From: Sperchopsis tessellata | Taxonomy: Eukaryota > Arthropoda > Insecta > Coleoptera > Hydrophilidae | Reading direction: 5' to 3' | DNA: 31,983 nt | Assembly (NCBI GenBank): GCA_033557685.1 | Contig: JAWQRN010000296.1 | Span: forward strand, 1-31,983 | In this document: one piece after another, positions 24,301 to 31,318 of the stretch | Position numbering within the stretch: the stretch's first letter is position 1 | How the letters are laid out: every line of letters begins with the position of its first letter | Notes under the pieces: generated by a model | Seen by the model: the letters and a program-made list of their open reading frames with translations, nothing else | Databases searched by the model: none | What the model was told of the DNA's origin: nothing | Program-made: the position numbers and the translations under genes

Positions 24301-27300
24301 TGGTACATCACTTGTTAACTGTAATATCTTGTGATATATAGATATATACACAAATATATAACATTGAGTATGGCAAGCACAATCAAAAATAAAAACAACT
24401 CGAAAATAAAAAACAATAAAAAGATAACATGCCTTAATCTTTTCAAGCTTCCATATTTTAGCCTAAAAAAGAAACATAAAAGCTAATTAGATGACAACAA
24501 ATAATGTAGTTACTATATGTTCATGTTATTAGTATTTCACAAGGTACAAATTATTTAAAAATATGTCTAATACCTGAAAATGATCATCTTCTGGTAAATT
24601 CAATGGTACATCTTCCGCTGTGGTTGGTGAGTCTACTAAATCACTAGGAGGAACATAATTAAAACCGGTATCTATAAAAAAGAAGACATTTTGCTATATA
24701 ATTAAACACCAAATTCTTTTTTATCATTAAATACTGGCTTCCACAGTATTAAAACATACATTTTAGATCAACTATGATGCTGGTCTCATTTTGGGAAGAA
24801 AGTATTTTAATGCAGCATTTGGTAAATTTAGGGATTCAAGTAGTGAGTATGGTCTAAGATAAAATTATTAAGTTTGATACTGAAATAGATTGTGATAGTC
24901 TGAAGGATTTCGATAACTTTTACCATCCTGCAATGTTAATTTTTGCATCATAAAGGTCTGAGAATTACAGGTCAAACGGTCACAGTATATTTATAAACAC
25001 TGAAAATAGATCAATTAAAAAAAAAATAATTATGTAGCCATTTTTCACATAATTTAGAATATTTACTAAAACATTTCATTAATATCCCTCAGCAACGAAA
25101 AACTACACACCATATTTAAAACATATTTTTTACACTTTTCAAAAACACAAAGGCAATATCATCCAAACACCACAAACTATCCTGCTTTAATTCACTCATA
25201 AATAGATTAAATGCCACACCCTTTACACAACATGCATATCAAAAAGTATTGAAAACAATAGAATATATAGCAACAAACAATGGTTTCCCAAAAATAAAAT
25301 CACAAACCTACTATCTCACAAACAAATCTTTAAATATATCAAAACTAACAACAGCACATGACTAAGCACACCGTTGTATGTGCTTAGCCATGTGCAATCA
25401 ACAGTCAACTAATCAATTTTGATTGTTGACTGTCAACTAATCGATTTAGATTAGTCGACAATCAACTAATCGATTTTGACGGTCAACTAATTGATTTAGT
25501 AGACGGTCGACTAATCGATTTCAACTAGTCGACAGTCAACTAATTGATTTCGACTAGACGCCCATCGGCTAATCGAAATTAATTAGTCGACCATCGACTA
25601 ATAAAAATTGATTAGTTGACCGTCTACTAATCGAAATAGATTAGTTGACAGTCAACTAATCGAAATTGATTTAATAACAGATAGTCGCACTGCTATAAGT
25701 AATTTTAGGGTTTAGGGGTGAAGTAAGTACACCTCCCCAAAATTTAACAAAACAATAATAAAAAATGGAATATTCTATTTAAAATATATATAACTTGCGG
25801 TATAACCAGAAATTATTGAAAATAAAGATAATGTTCTTCAAAATTACTATTCAAAGTTCCTTTTAAACCAAAATATCTCAAAAACAATATCAAAGATAAG
25901 ATACATATTAAAAAAAATAAACTTAGAATTACGCGTAAAATTAAAAACCTTAAAAAAATAAAAATAGAGTATTCTTTTAGAAATAAATACTATGGTAGAA
26001 CTGGAAGTGATGAAAATAATTTATGTTGTCAACTATTTTTAATAAAACTAAATTTTCGAATTTAAGTTCTCGTTAACAATAAAAATTTGAACAGTGAAAC
26101 CTCATTGTGGTATATTCTTTAAAACAAAGCTACCTCATTAAATGGTTACTTATGTATGCACTTTAATTTTCAAATAAAAATATGTTTGTTATGTAGATCT
26201 TTGTTTCAAATTTTGAAAATACTAAAAATAATTACTTGTATCTTCCGGTGTTCATTGACTAGTCGAAAAAACAAAAAAAAAAACAATAGTAGACAGCACT
26301 AGTCTATACATGTATGTATCGAAAACCGACTAGTTGAAAATCTAGTAATCAAAAATTGACTAGTCGAAAACTCACTTGTCAAAAATCGACCATCGATAAT
26401 TGTAATCGCGGATATTCGATTAATCGACTAGTCAACTATCGCCATTCACTAATTGACTAGTCAAAACAAACCAATTGTCGCCAATACTGCTATATACCAA
26501 CTGAAATGAAATTGTTTCCAATTTTGTCTATGTATTACGAACTTCTCTTATTTCATCTATATGTTATAAATAATAAATACTCTTTCGAATAAATATTTAT
26601 ATCTGACAAACAGTACAAACTGTTAGAAACGTCAAATTAAACTGTCCTTAAACCTACTGTAAAGTGGTTTAAATCTCTTAGTCCATGGTTTAAAAACATT
26701 ACATACTACTATTGATGAAGTAAAAAATGAAGAATACTTTCGGTCTTCATGGCCTCAATTCTAGATATCAGCCATATCGATCAACTTATCATTTTTGTAT
26801 GTTATGTACTGCCAAATATAAAATCAGTCGAGCAATTTTTAAAATACATAGAACCCAATAACCATAATCCTGAGAAAAAAACTTCTCAAATTGTCAATAT
26901 GATAGATAAATTTGATGTCGATATCAGTGACTACAGGGGAAAAAATTACAACAATGTTGCCAACATGGCTGTTATTTACACACGAGTACAAGAAAGAATA
27001 AAAGAAATAAATCCATCAACTCATTTTGTACCCTGAGCGGTGCATTCTGCAAATCGCGTTGGTGCATATGATGCAGAGAGTTGTTAAGGCTTCTTATTTT
27101 TTTTCGAATTTTTACAATCTTTGTATAAATTTTTTTTGCATCAACATATAGTGTGCGTTAGGCAGAAGCAATAAAAGCTTTGTATTGATATTATGCAGAA
27201 ACTGGAAGAATATTAATTAACCTCTAACACATAAGAAGCAACAAATTTAGTTAAAAAAAATGAATTTTATAGAGCAGTAATGACACATGTAAATTAAACT

Positions 27301-30300
27301 ACTTCAATGGAGAACATCTATCCCTACAGCAAATTAATATTAATATTATATTCTAAATGTTATTTTGCTGTATGAATCTCTTTCTCCTTTTATTAAAAAA
27401 ACACTAAACATTTTGACGATGGAAAATCATGGTAAAAAATTAGTCTCACATAGTTTTACTTCACTAAGACAATATATTGTGTCTTGGAAATCAGAAAGTC
27501 TTATAGATAGTTACATGTTTATAACAAGATATAAAAAAATTGTTCCGAAATGTTCTCATAGACATAAGTTCCATACTTCTAGTGGCTGAGCACTATTTGT
27601 CTACTCATTCCTATTAATTTTTGAACAATAGTGGGGCATTCTACATACATTTCTTCAGTAAATAAGAAAAAATTTTAAGCAATTTTGAATTTTAAAATTT
27701 GAAAAAAACAAATGATTAATGAAACAAATATATCAGACATAAATCTCTCTGAATGGAACAAATTTGTTTATGTTTTGTTTATTTAACGTCGGTCTATTTC
27801 CACTGCTATGGCCAATTACCGACGCCAGGGATTAGGCTCCCTCCCTGGGAATTTTGCTGCATCCAGTGTTCCAACTGGAATTGGGTTCATTTACGTGCGC
27901 GTGGTCTTTATTTTACCTACAATACACGGGACCCACCGTTTTACGTCCCTCCCAGAAGACGAGCACTACAAAGACGTTTCCCTAATCACAAACAGCAGAC
28001 AGCTTCTGGGACTCGAACCCGAGACACCACATTTAGTAGCCTAGTACTTAGCCACTGAGCTACGAGACGGCTACGTGACAAATTTAAATGTCAAATATTT
28101 TATGTAATAATTGAGAATGGATATAAAGAATCATCAATCAGCATATTTGAAAATAAAATAACTCTTTATATGTTTTAATCCATTTAATGAATCAAGCTCA
28201 AGCAATTTGGTGGAATCATATCCAAACGATTTGGAAATAGATTTTATGAATGAATTTTTGTTTGTTTGATGAATGATCATTGCTTAAATCCTACCCAAAT
28301 GTCAGAATTGCTTTAAGAATGTATCTGAATATTCTAGCAACGAACTATCAAGATGAACGATCGTTTTCAACTTAGCCCTCACAAAAAATTATTTACGCAA
28401 AATCGTCTGAGTGCTAGGACCCTAATGTCAAGTGAATCAAAACTTTTAGGATAAATTTCATTTGACGATATAACAGACTTCACAGACAAAAAGGAAAAAT
28501 AAGGGTTTCGTTTATTATTATCTGTTTATATATATTATAAACTATATTTTATAAATTAAATTATTCTCCCAAATCGCACCATTATTATTTCAGCCTAAAG
28601 CATTTTGAAACATAAATACTACTCATAATTTGTACAACACCCAATCCCCTAATAAACAACCCCTTACACATCATATATACACACTTATATCCTAAGAAAA
28701 TGTACTCAAACCCCTAGTATGTAGCTAACCAAGAGCTGACAGTCTAAAAGAAAGACACGATTGCAAAATCGTAGCTAGGTAAGTGACCAGTTGATGTGCA
28801 CTATTAAGGATTGTTATAAAAGAAAAAAAAAACAACTTACCATCACAGATATATTTCATAATAGATTCTACGCCTTGTTGTGCTACGTTGGTTGGAGGAT
28901 ATAAAAAATGTTCACTATCTAAAATGATCGAAGTCAGCCTTTGAGCTCGACAAATACTTTTTGGTAGTTGCTTTAACTGCTTATTAGCAGTTATATTTAA
29001 TTGTCTCAAATTAACTAAATTACTCATATTTTCGGGTAAACAACGAATAATATTATTGGAAACATCAAGTATTCTTAATTTTTCTAAGCTACATAATGTT
29101 GAAGGCAATTTTTTTAGTTGGTTATTATTCAGATGTAGTTCCTGCAATAAATTAATTATTTATTAAAACAATTACCAGATCATTCTGAAAATGAAAAGTC
29201 TCTAACGAGATTTACAGAATCTTAAGCTGGATTCAACGGCAATTCAAAAGTTCATAACAAAGTAATAGATCTTTAAAAGGGATAGGTTTCTATAAATTAC
29301 TCTTAAAGTAAGGCGGTAATGTGTTAGTTATGTGCATAATTTATAAAGAATTACCAAAAGACTTTTCAGCAAATAAATTTCTTCAGGAATATCTTTGAAG
29401 GCATTATTTCCAAGGTCCAAAACCTTCAAAAGATGTAAGTCTTTTAAACTTCCACCCCCTGATAGTGAAGACAAATAATTGTGGCTCATATTCAAGCTTT
29501 CCTTTAGAAAAACTCGACAAAGGGAGTACACTCCTGATGGCACATTGCTGATTCCACATTCTGAAATGTCAAAAACAGGTTCTGGATTCTCCCTAGCCTG
29601 AAAGCAAAGTAAACTACTGTATAAAGGTGATTTAAATAACAGTGAAAAAGTTCTTGAAAGCTTTCAGAAATAGGAAAAACTTTTTAGAATTTTTTTTTTT
29701 ACTGAAGATGGTTACAGAAGGAAAAGATTCACAATACAGGAATTCTTTTAAAATTTATTTCTTTATCAGTATGACCACCGTACGTTACTACACCTTGAAA
29801 TTTTTCAGGAGCCTATATTCCAACTGGAATAGGGATTTTAAAGTGCATATGATTTCAATCACCTCCAACACATTGGAACTGATTGTTTTACATCAGTCCT
29901 GGAAGCCAGAAACTGTTGAAATTTTTCTATAAATACAAAAAAAACCCGCCCCTTTGACTGTTTTCAAAGCAGCAACTTCTGGCTCCACATGTAAGTAAAC
30001 AAGCTGTTTTGTTACTAAAGCAGCTGTCACTCTATGAGAACAGTCAGTAACAAACCTTGTATCTGTGACCATAACATACTTGCTTAACAATTAATTTTAA
30101 TAGCTGTCTTAAACGAGATGACATTAAAAGTGATGCTTTATATGACAATGAACTTGCTCATGTAGTTGAATTGAACAACAAAATGTTAAAGGGGATGCTA
30201 TGATCATCTGGTATGAATAAAATTTGCATAATTCATATGAAAAACAAAGAAACTGATCTTAAATGGTTGGTTTGAACATATTCCATGCAAGCACAAGAGC

Positions 30301-30508
30301 GAACGTAATTATAATACAGGCTAAAAAGATTAAAATCTACATATCTTATTATCCATCTTATCTAATATACCTTTACAAACTTTTCATTATTCGGCCATAA
30401 TTAAATGAAATCAAAACTTATGATACATCAAATGTAATACAATATACTCACCAAATACAATTTGTGCTCCAATTTAGCTTTATTTTCTTTTTTATTCCGT
30501 CTAAACAT
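12186..30508 (-). CDS. LRSAM1: LRSAM1 orthologue, E3 ubiquitin ligase (13 coding exons, whole gene)
   Basis: Spliced gene assembled by hand; 13 coding exons give 2055 nt, 684 codons plus stop, all junctions in frame. Domains seen: basic N-terminus (1-19); five leucine-rich repeats (about 75-185) ending in a YPP motif; a long Glu/Gln/Lys-rich coiled coil (about 230-545); a SAM domain (about 546-603); two P(T/S)AP-like motifs (614-618, 623-627); and a C3HC4 RING with C639, C642, C652, H654, C658, C661, C668 and C671. This order, the W-L-x-Q-Y-Q-R-L-L motif before SAM and the RING at the extreme C-terminus match vertebrate LRSAM1 (723 residues in human). The known family member is a cytoplasmic RING E3 that ubiquitinates TSG101 and acts in endosomal sorting and xenophagy; human mutations cause Charcot-Marie-Tooth 2P. 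Function here is inferred by homology. All donors are GT except the microexon (GC). The start ATG is chosen because the first exon aligns with the family N-terminus. Confidence 0.95.
12586..12809 (-). CDS. LRSAM1: LRSAM1 coding exon 12 (residues 572-646): SAM end, P(T/S)AP-like motifs, RING start
   Basis: Acceptor ATGTAG, donor GTAAGT, 224 nt. The first half (DLLDVTEGDLREAGV) finishes the SAM domain. A low-complexity Ala/Pro/Thr linker carries KATAPP and ASAPP, the positions of the TSG101-binding P(T/S)AP motifs of vertebrate LRSAM1 but with Ala for the first Pro. It ends SECVVCMDQN with the first two RING cysteines (C639, C642), so the intron splits the RING. Confidence 0.96.
12872..12990 (-). 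CDS. LRSAM1: LRSAM1 coding exon 11 (residues 532-572), SAM domain first half
   Basis: Acceptor TTTTAG, donor GTAAGT, 119 nt with split codons at both ends (Arg and Cys). It encodes MNPALAEALLMAG followed by HCLPFIAKWAQTE, the first helices of a SAM domain, which exon 12 completes. Intron 11 is 62 bp. Confidence 0.94.
13773..13939 (-). CDS. LRSAM1: LRSAM1 coding exon 10 (residues 477-532), end of coiled coil
   Basis: Acceptor TTCTAG, donor GTATA, 55 codons plus two bases of a split Arg. No long open frame covers it, but both splice sites and the family motif DFWLRQYQRLLD (human has YWLIQYQRLL) make it certain. It links the coiled coil to the SAM domain. Confidence 0.95.
14325..14500 (-). repeat. 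intronic repeat, inverted partner of 17620-17880
   Basis: AACTGGCTGAGTCAG, TATGTCTTTACGTGTG and GGTTGGGTTTGT occur here in the same order as in the reverse complement of 17640-17755. TTATTTTAATTCACA (14341) pairs with 17855-17870. Compared with the partner this copy lacks about 80 bp (equivalent of 17756-17835). Confidence 0.6.
15652..16488. mobile_element. decayed piggyBac-like element (about 837 bp)
   Basis: Left end: TTAA (15648-15651) then CCCTTAAGTATAGGCATG, followed by GGTCACAAAGACCCC, a palindromic GGTC...GACC motif common near piggyBac ends. Right end (16471-16488) matches the reverse complement of the left 18 bp at 15 of 18 positions and is followed by TTCA where TTAA is expected. 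Starting inside the right end, the minus strand has an acidic broken frame (ETIASWLECSDAIVVLSDTE, about 16282-16223), perhaps the transposase N-terminus. No catalytic core is seen, so it is non-autonomous. Confidence 0.55.
17265..17334. repeat. 36-bp tandem duplication
   Basis: Two head-to-tail copies of GAATTTTGT-x-ATCCA-x-CCTAT-x-TATAGAAAT, starting at 17265 and 17301. Intronic; no function apparent. Confidence 0.55.
17620..17880 (+). repeat. intronic repeat, inverted partner of 14325-14500; possibly a DDE transposon tail
   Basis: Longer copy of the repeat at 14325-14500 in the opposite orientation, about 80-85% alike over the shared parts by eye. Just downstream (17870-17960) broken frames give FCEG, LYKDTLF and DKWVQYFV, reminiscent of the Cys-rich tail (W-x-Q-C-x-x-C-x-x-W-x-H) of pogo/Tigger-type transposases, with the cysteines lost. 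That assignment is weak. Confidence 0.5.
18352..18595 (-). CDS. LRSAM1: LRSAM1 coding exon 9 (residues 395-476), coiled coil
   Basis: Acceptor TTGTAG, donor GTAAGT, 81 codons after the split Gln; ends in phase 0. The helical segment contains LQKYAVGTLLERGDAR and VRLVESQLAALTSIEM, corresponding to the family's Q-I-x-L-I-E-T-E-L-x-Q-L-T-x-L-E segment. Intron 8 before it is only 57 bp. Confidence 0.94.
18653..18896 (-). CDS. LRSAM1: LRSAM1 coding exon 8 (residues 314-395), coiled coil
   Basis: Acceptor TTTCAG, donor GTAAGT, 244 nt with split codons at both ends. It contains EEERRLLSAA and RKDDILMAMQDLL, matching the family's E-x-E-x-L-R-R-R-D-V-x-x-A-M-Q segment. An upstream in-frame ATG at 18912 lies in the intron and is not a start. 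Confidence 0.94.
19370..19560 (+). pseudogene. LINE RT relic (R1/Jockey-like) in intron 7
   Basis: One frame reads LTGFRNGMSTV, then after a stop LKSMHEKNKYIAVVLNLDKAYDSIT. These match the GFR-x-x-x-S-T and V-x-L-D-L-x-K-A-Y-D motifs (the latter with the first catalytic Asp) of non-LTR reverse transcriptases. Only about 190 bp remains, opposite in strand to LRSAM1. Confidence 0.65.
20018..20126 (-). CDS. LRSAM1: LRSAM1 coding exon 7 (residues 278-314), coiled coil
   Basis: Acceptor TTATAG, donor GTAAGT, 36 codons plus one base of a split Ile codon completed in exon 8. It starts LLEDLTQQQNKFDLELVKLQ; heptad-like Leu/Gln/Lys spacing continues the coiled coil without a break. Confidence 0.9.
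20240..20341 (-). CDS. LRSAM1: LRSAM1 coding exon 6 (residues 244-277), coiled coil
   Basis: Acceptor TTTTAG, donor GTTTGT, 34 codons, phase 0 at both ends. The sequence starts EQKLQEFLEIERNNELLQ and is Glu/Gln/Arg/Leu-rich, typical of the amphipathic coiled coil that fills the middle of LRSAM1. Confidence 0.9.
21240..21480 (+). pseudogene. LINE RT relic in intron 5
   Basis: Frames give AIYDKILNNNTEKAF, VTEKIRCSMETHVCFIDLRNT; these follow the family order K-I-L-x-x-R, then I-x-E-K-x-x-E, then H-x-x-F-I-D-F-x-K-A-F-D. The catalytic K-A-F-D part is degraded to NTVTD. Several stops and shifts. Confidence 0.5.
21481..24432. other. rest of LRSAM1 intron 5, no feature recognised
   Basis: AT-rich. 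A frame near 23370 (GYIEETWLNEKE) faintly recalls the YG-x-E-T-W-x-L-x-K segment of LINEs but is too short to call. No splice-compatible exon in the LRSAM1 frame is needed or seen. Confidence 0.45.
24433..24462 (-). CDS. LRSAM1: LRSAM1 coding exon 5, 30-nt microexon with GC donor (residues 234-243)
   Basis: Exactly ten codons, AKIWKLEKIK, with acceptor TTTTAG and a non-canonical GC donor (AAG then GCATGT). Phase 0 on both sides. Joined to exon 6 it gives KLEKIKEQKLQEF, which matches the family's YEKRKEQK segment at the start of the coiled coil. The alternative GT two bases downstream would create a stop at the junction. Skipping it would also keep frame, so it could be alternatively spliced. 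Confidence 0.82.
24574..24671 (-). CDS. LRSAM1: LRSAM1 coding exon 4 (residues 201-233), LRR-coiled-coil linker
   Basis: Acceptor TTATAG, donor GTATT, 98 nt: two bases complete the split Asp, then 32 codons. TGFNYVPPS matches the family's G-L-x-Y-x-P-P-S segment just after the repeats; the rest is acidic and Pro/Thr-rich, a likely flexible linker. The upstream intron 3 (4169 bp) carries an array, a hAT relic and a SINE. Confidence 0.9.
25354..25395. repeat. 17-bp-stem hairpin
   Basis: GCACATGACTAAGCACA and TGTGCTTAGCCATGTGC face each other across an 8-nt loop, with one mismatched position in the stem. It lies directly beside the array at 25400. It could be a cruciform or the end of a mobile element. 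Confidence 0.7.
25400..25675. repeat. 28-bp-period array of CTAATCGAT/TAGTCGAC dyads
   Basis: About ten diverged units, with GTCAACT or GTCGACT starting near 25404, 25432, 25461, 25482, 25507, 25535, 25565, 25595, 25623 and 25651. Units are themselves near-palindromic (CTAATCGATTTAGATTAG). It is followed by AGTCGCACTG. CG dinucleotides are far denser than in the surroundings. It resembles subterminal repeats of a hAT-type element, but no intact ends were found. Confidence 0.65.
26250..26487. repeat. second cluster of GACTAGTCGA-type repeats, possible hAT-like end
   Basis: Motifs GACTAGTCGA, CGACTAGTTGA, TTGACTAGTCGA, TCGATTAATCGACTAGTC and GACTAGTCAA recur here at irregular 20-30 bp spacing. 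The right edge reads, on the minus strand, CAGTATTGGCGACAATTGG at 26487, a plausible CAG-starting hAT terminus. The first array at 25675-25692 ends in a similar GCACTG followed by CTATA. The relation between the two clusters is not settled. Confidence 0.45.
26700..27125 (+). pseudogene. hAT (ZMYM1/DUF4371-like) transposase relic, central part
   Basis: The open stretch 26749-27033 reads SILDISHIDQL, VEQFLKYIEP, DISDYRGKNYNNVANMA, YTRVQERIKEINPSTHFVP; after a TGA come AVHSANRVGAYDAES and FFFEFLQSLY. This is the DUF4371/TTF-type transposase region: S-x-DISH-x-x-QL, RGQ-x-YDN-A-x-NM-G, Q-x-x-I...A-x-FVPC-AHS-LNLVG, FF-x-x-x-x-x-x-Y-x-F. The catalytic D of YDN has become N. It lies antisense in LRSAM1 intron 3 and is continued at 28140-28500 after a SINE. 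Related domesticated genes exist in other animals; the stops here argue for a relic. Confidence 0.75.
27126..27757. pseudogene. probable middle of the hAT relic, mostly unreadable
   Basis: Between the two recognisable transposase parts. FFASTYSVR at 27129 fits the S-A-S-x-x-R segment after the previous motif. A 74-codon open stretch (27365-27589) reads TMENHGKKLVSHSFTSL and is not recognised. Assignment rests on position. Confidence 0.35.
27766..28077 (-). mobile_element. tRNA-derived SINE, 312 bp, with 8-bp target-site duplication
   Basis: On the minus strand it starts CACGTAGCCGTCTCGTAGC and has an A box (TAGCTCAGTGGC, 28051-28062) and a B box (GGTTCGAGTCC, 28009-28019) about 32 nt apart, the tRNA-type Pol III promoter. 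A GC-rich body follows and the 3' end is A-rich (AAATAAACAAAACATAAACAA). ACAAATTT flanks both ends (27758-27765 and 28078-28085), so insertion was by target-primed retrotransposition. The near-intact duplication suggests it is younger than the hAT relic it interrupts. The LINE partner is unknown. Confidence 0.85.
28140..28500 (+). pseudogene. hAT transposase relic, C-terminal dimerisation domain
   Basis: From about 28292 one frame reads YPNVRIALRMYLNILATNY and DERSFS, then after one frame shift NRLSARTLMSSESKLL. This is the hAT dimerisation domain (P-N-x-x-I-A-L-R...ERSFS-x-L...RL-x-x-L-A-x-L-S-I-E). It is the downstream half of the relic at 26700-27125. The domain is damaged and not expressed as an intact protein. 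Confidence 0.75.
28841..29141 (-). CDS. LRSAM1: LRSAM1 coding exon 3 (residues 101-201), LRR 2-5
   Basis: Acceptor TTGCAG, donor GTAAGT, starts in phase 0 and ends with one base of a split Asp codon. It encodes four leucine-rich repeats with cores LHLNNN, LDVSNN, LNITAN and IILDSE, then the YPP motif and the C-terminal cap VESIMKYICD. The repeat period is 23-24 residues, as usual for this family. Confidence 0.95.
29355..29597 (-). CDS. LRSAM1: LRSAM1 coding exon 2 (residues 20-100), start of the LRRs
   Basis: Acceptor TTTCAG, donor GTAATT, phase 0 at both ends, 81 codons. It starts ARENPEPVFDISECGIS, the conserved cap before the repeats, and contains the first leucine-rich repeat (LKVLDLGNN, about residues 77-84). 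The last codons, LLKSLL, continue directly into ELHLNNNQL of exon 3, so the intron cuts inside a repeat. Confidence 0.93.
29642..30090. other. intron 1 segment with unrecognised open frames on both strands
   Basis: A 96-codon frame on the plus strand (29642-29932) and a 65-codon frame on the minus strand (30090-29893, MLSKYVMVTDTRFVTDCSH...) overlap. Neither has a motif I know. The segment is less AT-rich than the rest of the intron and may be a mobile-element fragment. Confidence 0.3.
30452..30508 (-). CDS. LRSAM1: LRSAM1 coding exon 1 (residues 1-19)
   Basis: Begins MFRRNKKENKAKLEHKLYL and ends at TTG before a GTGAGT donor, phase 0. The short basic start followed by an EHKLYL/ARENPE junction parallels the family's N-terminus, which supports this ATG. 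Intron 1 is 854 bp. Confidence 0.88.
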
Positions 30509-30760
30509 TGTTTTATTTTGGCAGAATGTAAGATTATCACATGTTTTAAAAGGCACAAATAATTTAGCAATTTAGCGGTTTTAATACATAAAATAGCCAC
30601 TGACACAGGTTATTGTGCAATATATAGAAATGTCATAGTCAGTTATCACTTTTCTTGGCTAATTTGTCCATATCACACATGGGTCAACATTCAAAACGTC
30701 AAATCATGACGCTATGAAATGTCATATGTCAATTTCATATGACAGTTGAATCATTTCATA
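30509..30760 (-). promoter_or_regulatory. putative LRSAM1 5' UTR and promoter-proximal region
   Basis: Sequence directly upstream of the LRSAM1 start. No convincing TATA box is placed. TGTCA/TGACA pentamers recur (near 30602, 30632, 30720, 30727 and 30740), and 30720-30744 is a palindrome with 9-bp perfect arms (TGTCATATG and CATATGACA) around a 7-nt spacer. TGTCA is a known TALE-homeodomain half-site, but binding here is speculation. Confidence 0.3.
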
Positions 30761-31281
30761 AGTTGATCTACTATTATCATAACATAAATAAATAGTAGAT
30801 GTTACAGAAAATATAACACCCACTTTACATCCATGTACGCAAATAAACATGTCGTCGAAGAAATAACGAGCCAAAAGCTTATAGAATCGTGGTGTATAAT
30901 ACAATTATTATTAGAAAAATCTATGCATTTCGAACGAAAAAAAGTAATATGATCCGTGATTATTTATTACAATTAAAATAAATAATCAGATAGAGGACTT
31001 GAGGTTTAACTACATATTTTATGAGTTTCATAATTTTATATGAACTAAATCACCTAATCAATATGACAACCCCCTCTGTAAATATGTATATTGTGTTGCC
31101 TAAATACTGTTTAGTTATGAATGCCTATCGAAATTAAGTATCTTCTGGGAAAACCGAGCTCGGACGGATCGGAACAATAGGGCCGAGCAACGTCGACGTA
31201 AAAGCATCAAGTAAATACAACATTGAGGAAAAAGTGTTCCTATTTATCAGGTAATTTATGGTAAAAAATAAATATGTTGTA

Positions 31282-31304
31282 AATATATATATATATATAT
31301 ATAT
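31282..31304. repeat. TA microsatellite, left flank of the inverted repeat
   Basis: Alternating AT run just left of the long inverted repeat; it mirrors the longer run at 31912-31983. Confidence 0.9.
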
Positions 31305-31318
31305 TGATTGTTCATTCC

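Noticed and set aside
25400..25675. CRISPR-like or clustered repeat array
   Set aside because: Units are contiguous diverged tandem repeats without unique spacers, in a eukaryotic intron.
28009..28070. A possible tRNA gene on the minus strand
   Set aside because: A and B boxes are present, but the cloverleaf is poor and the sequence continues into a 312-bp unit with target-site duplications, so it is the head of a SINE.
29811..29838. TTCCAACTGGAAT shared with the SINE body, suggesting a second SINE copy
   Set aside because: The match is only about 13-17 nt and is itself palindromic; flanking sequence does not align.
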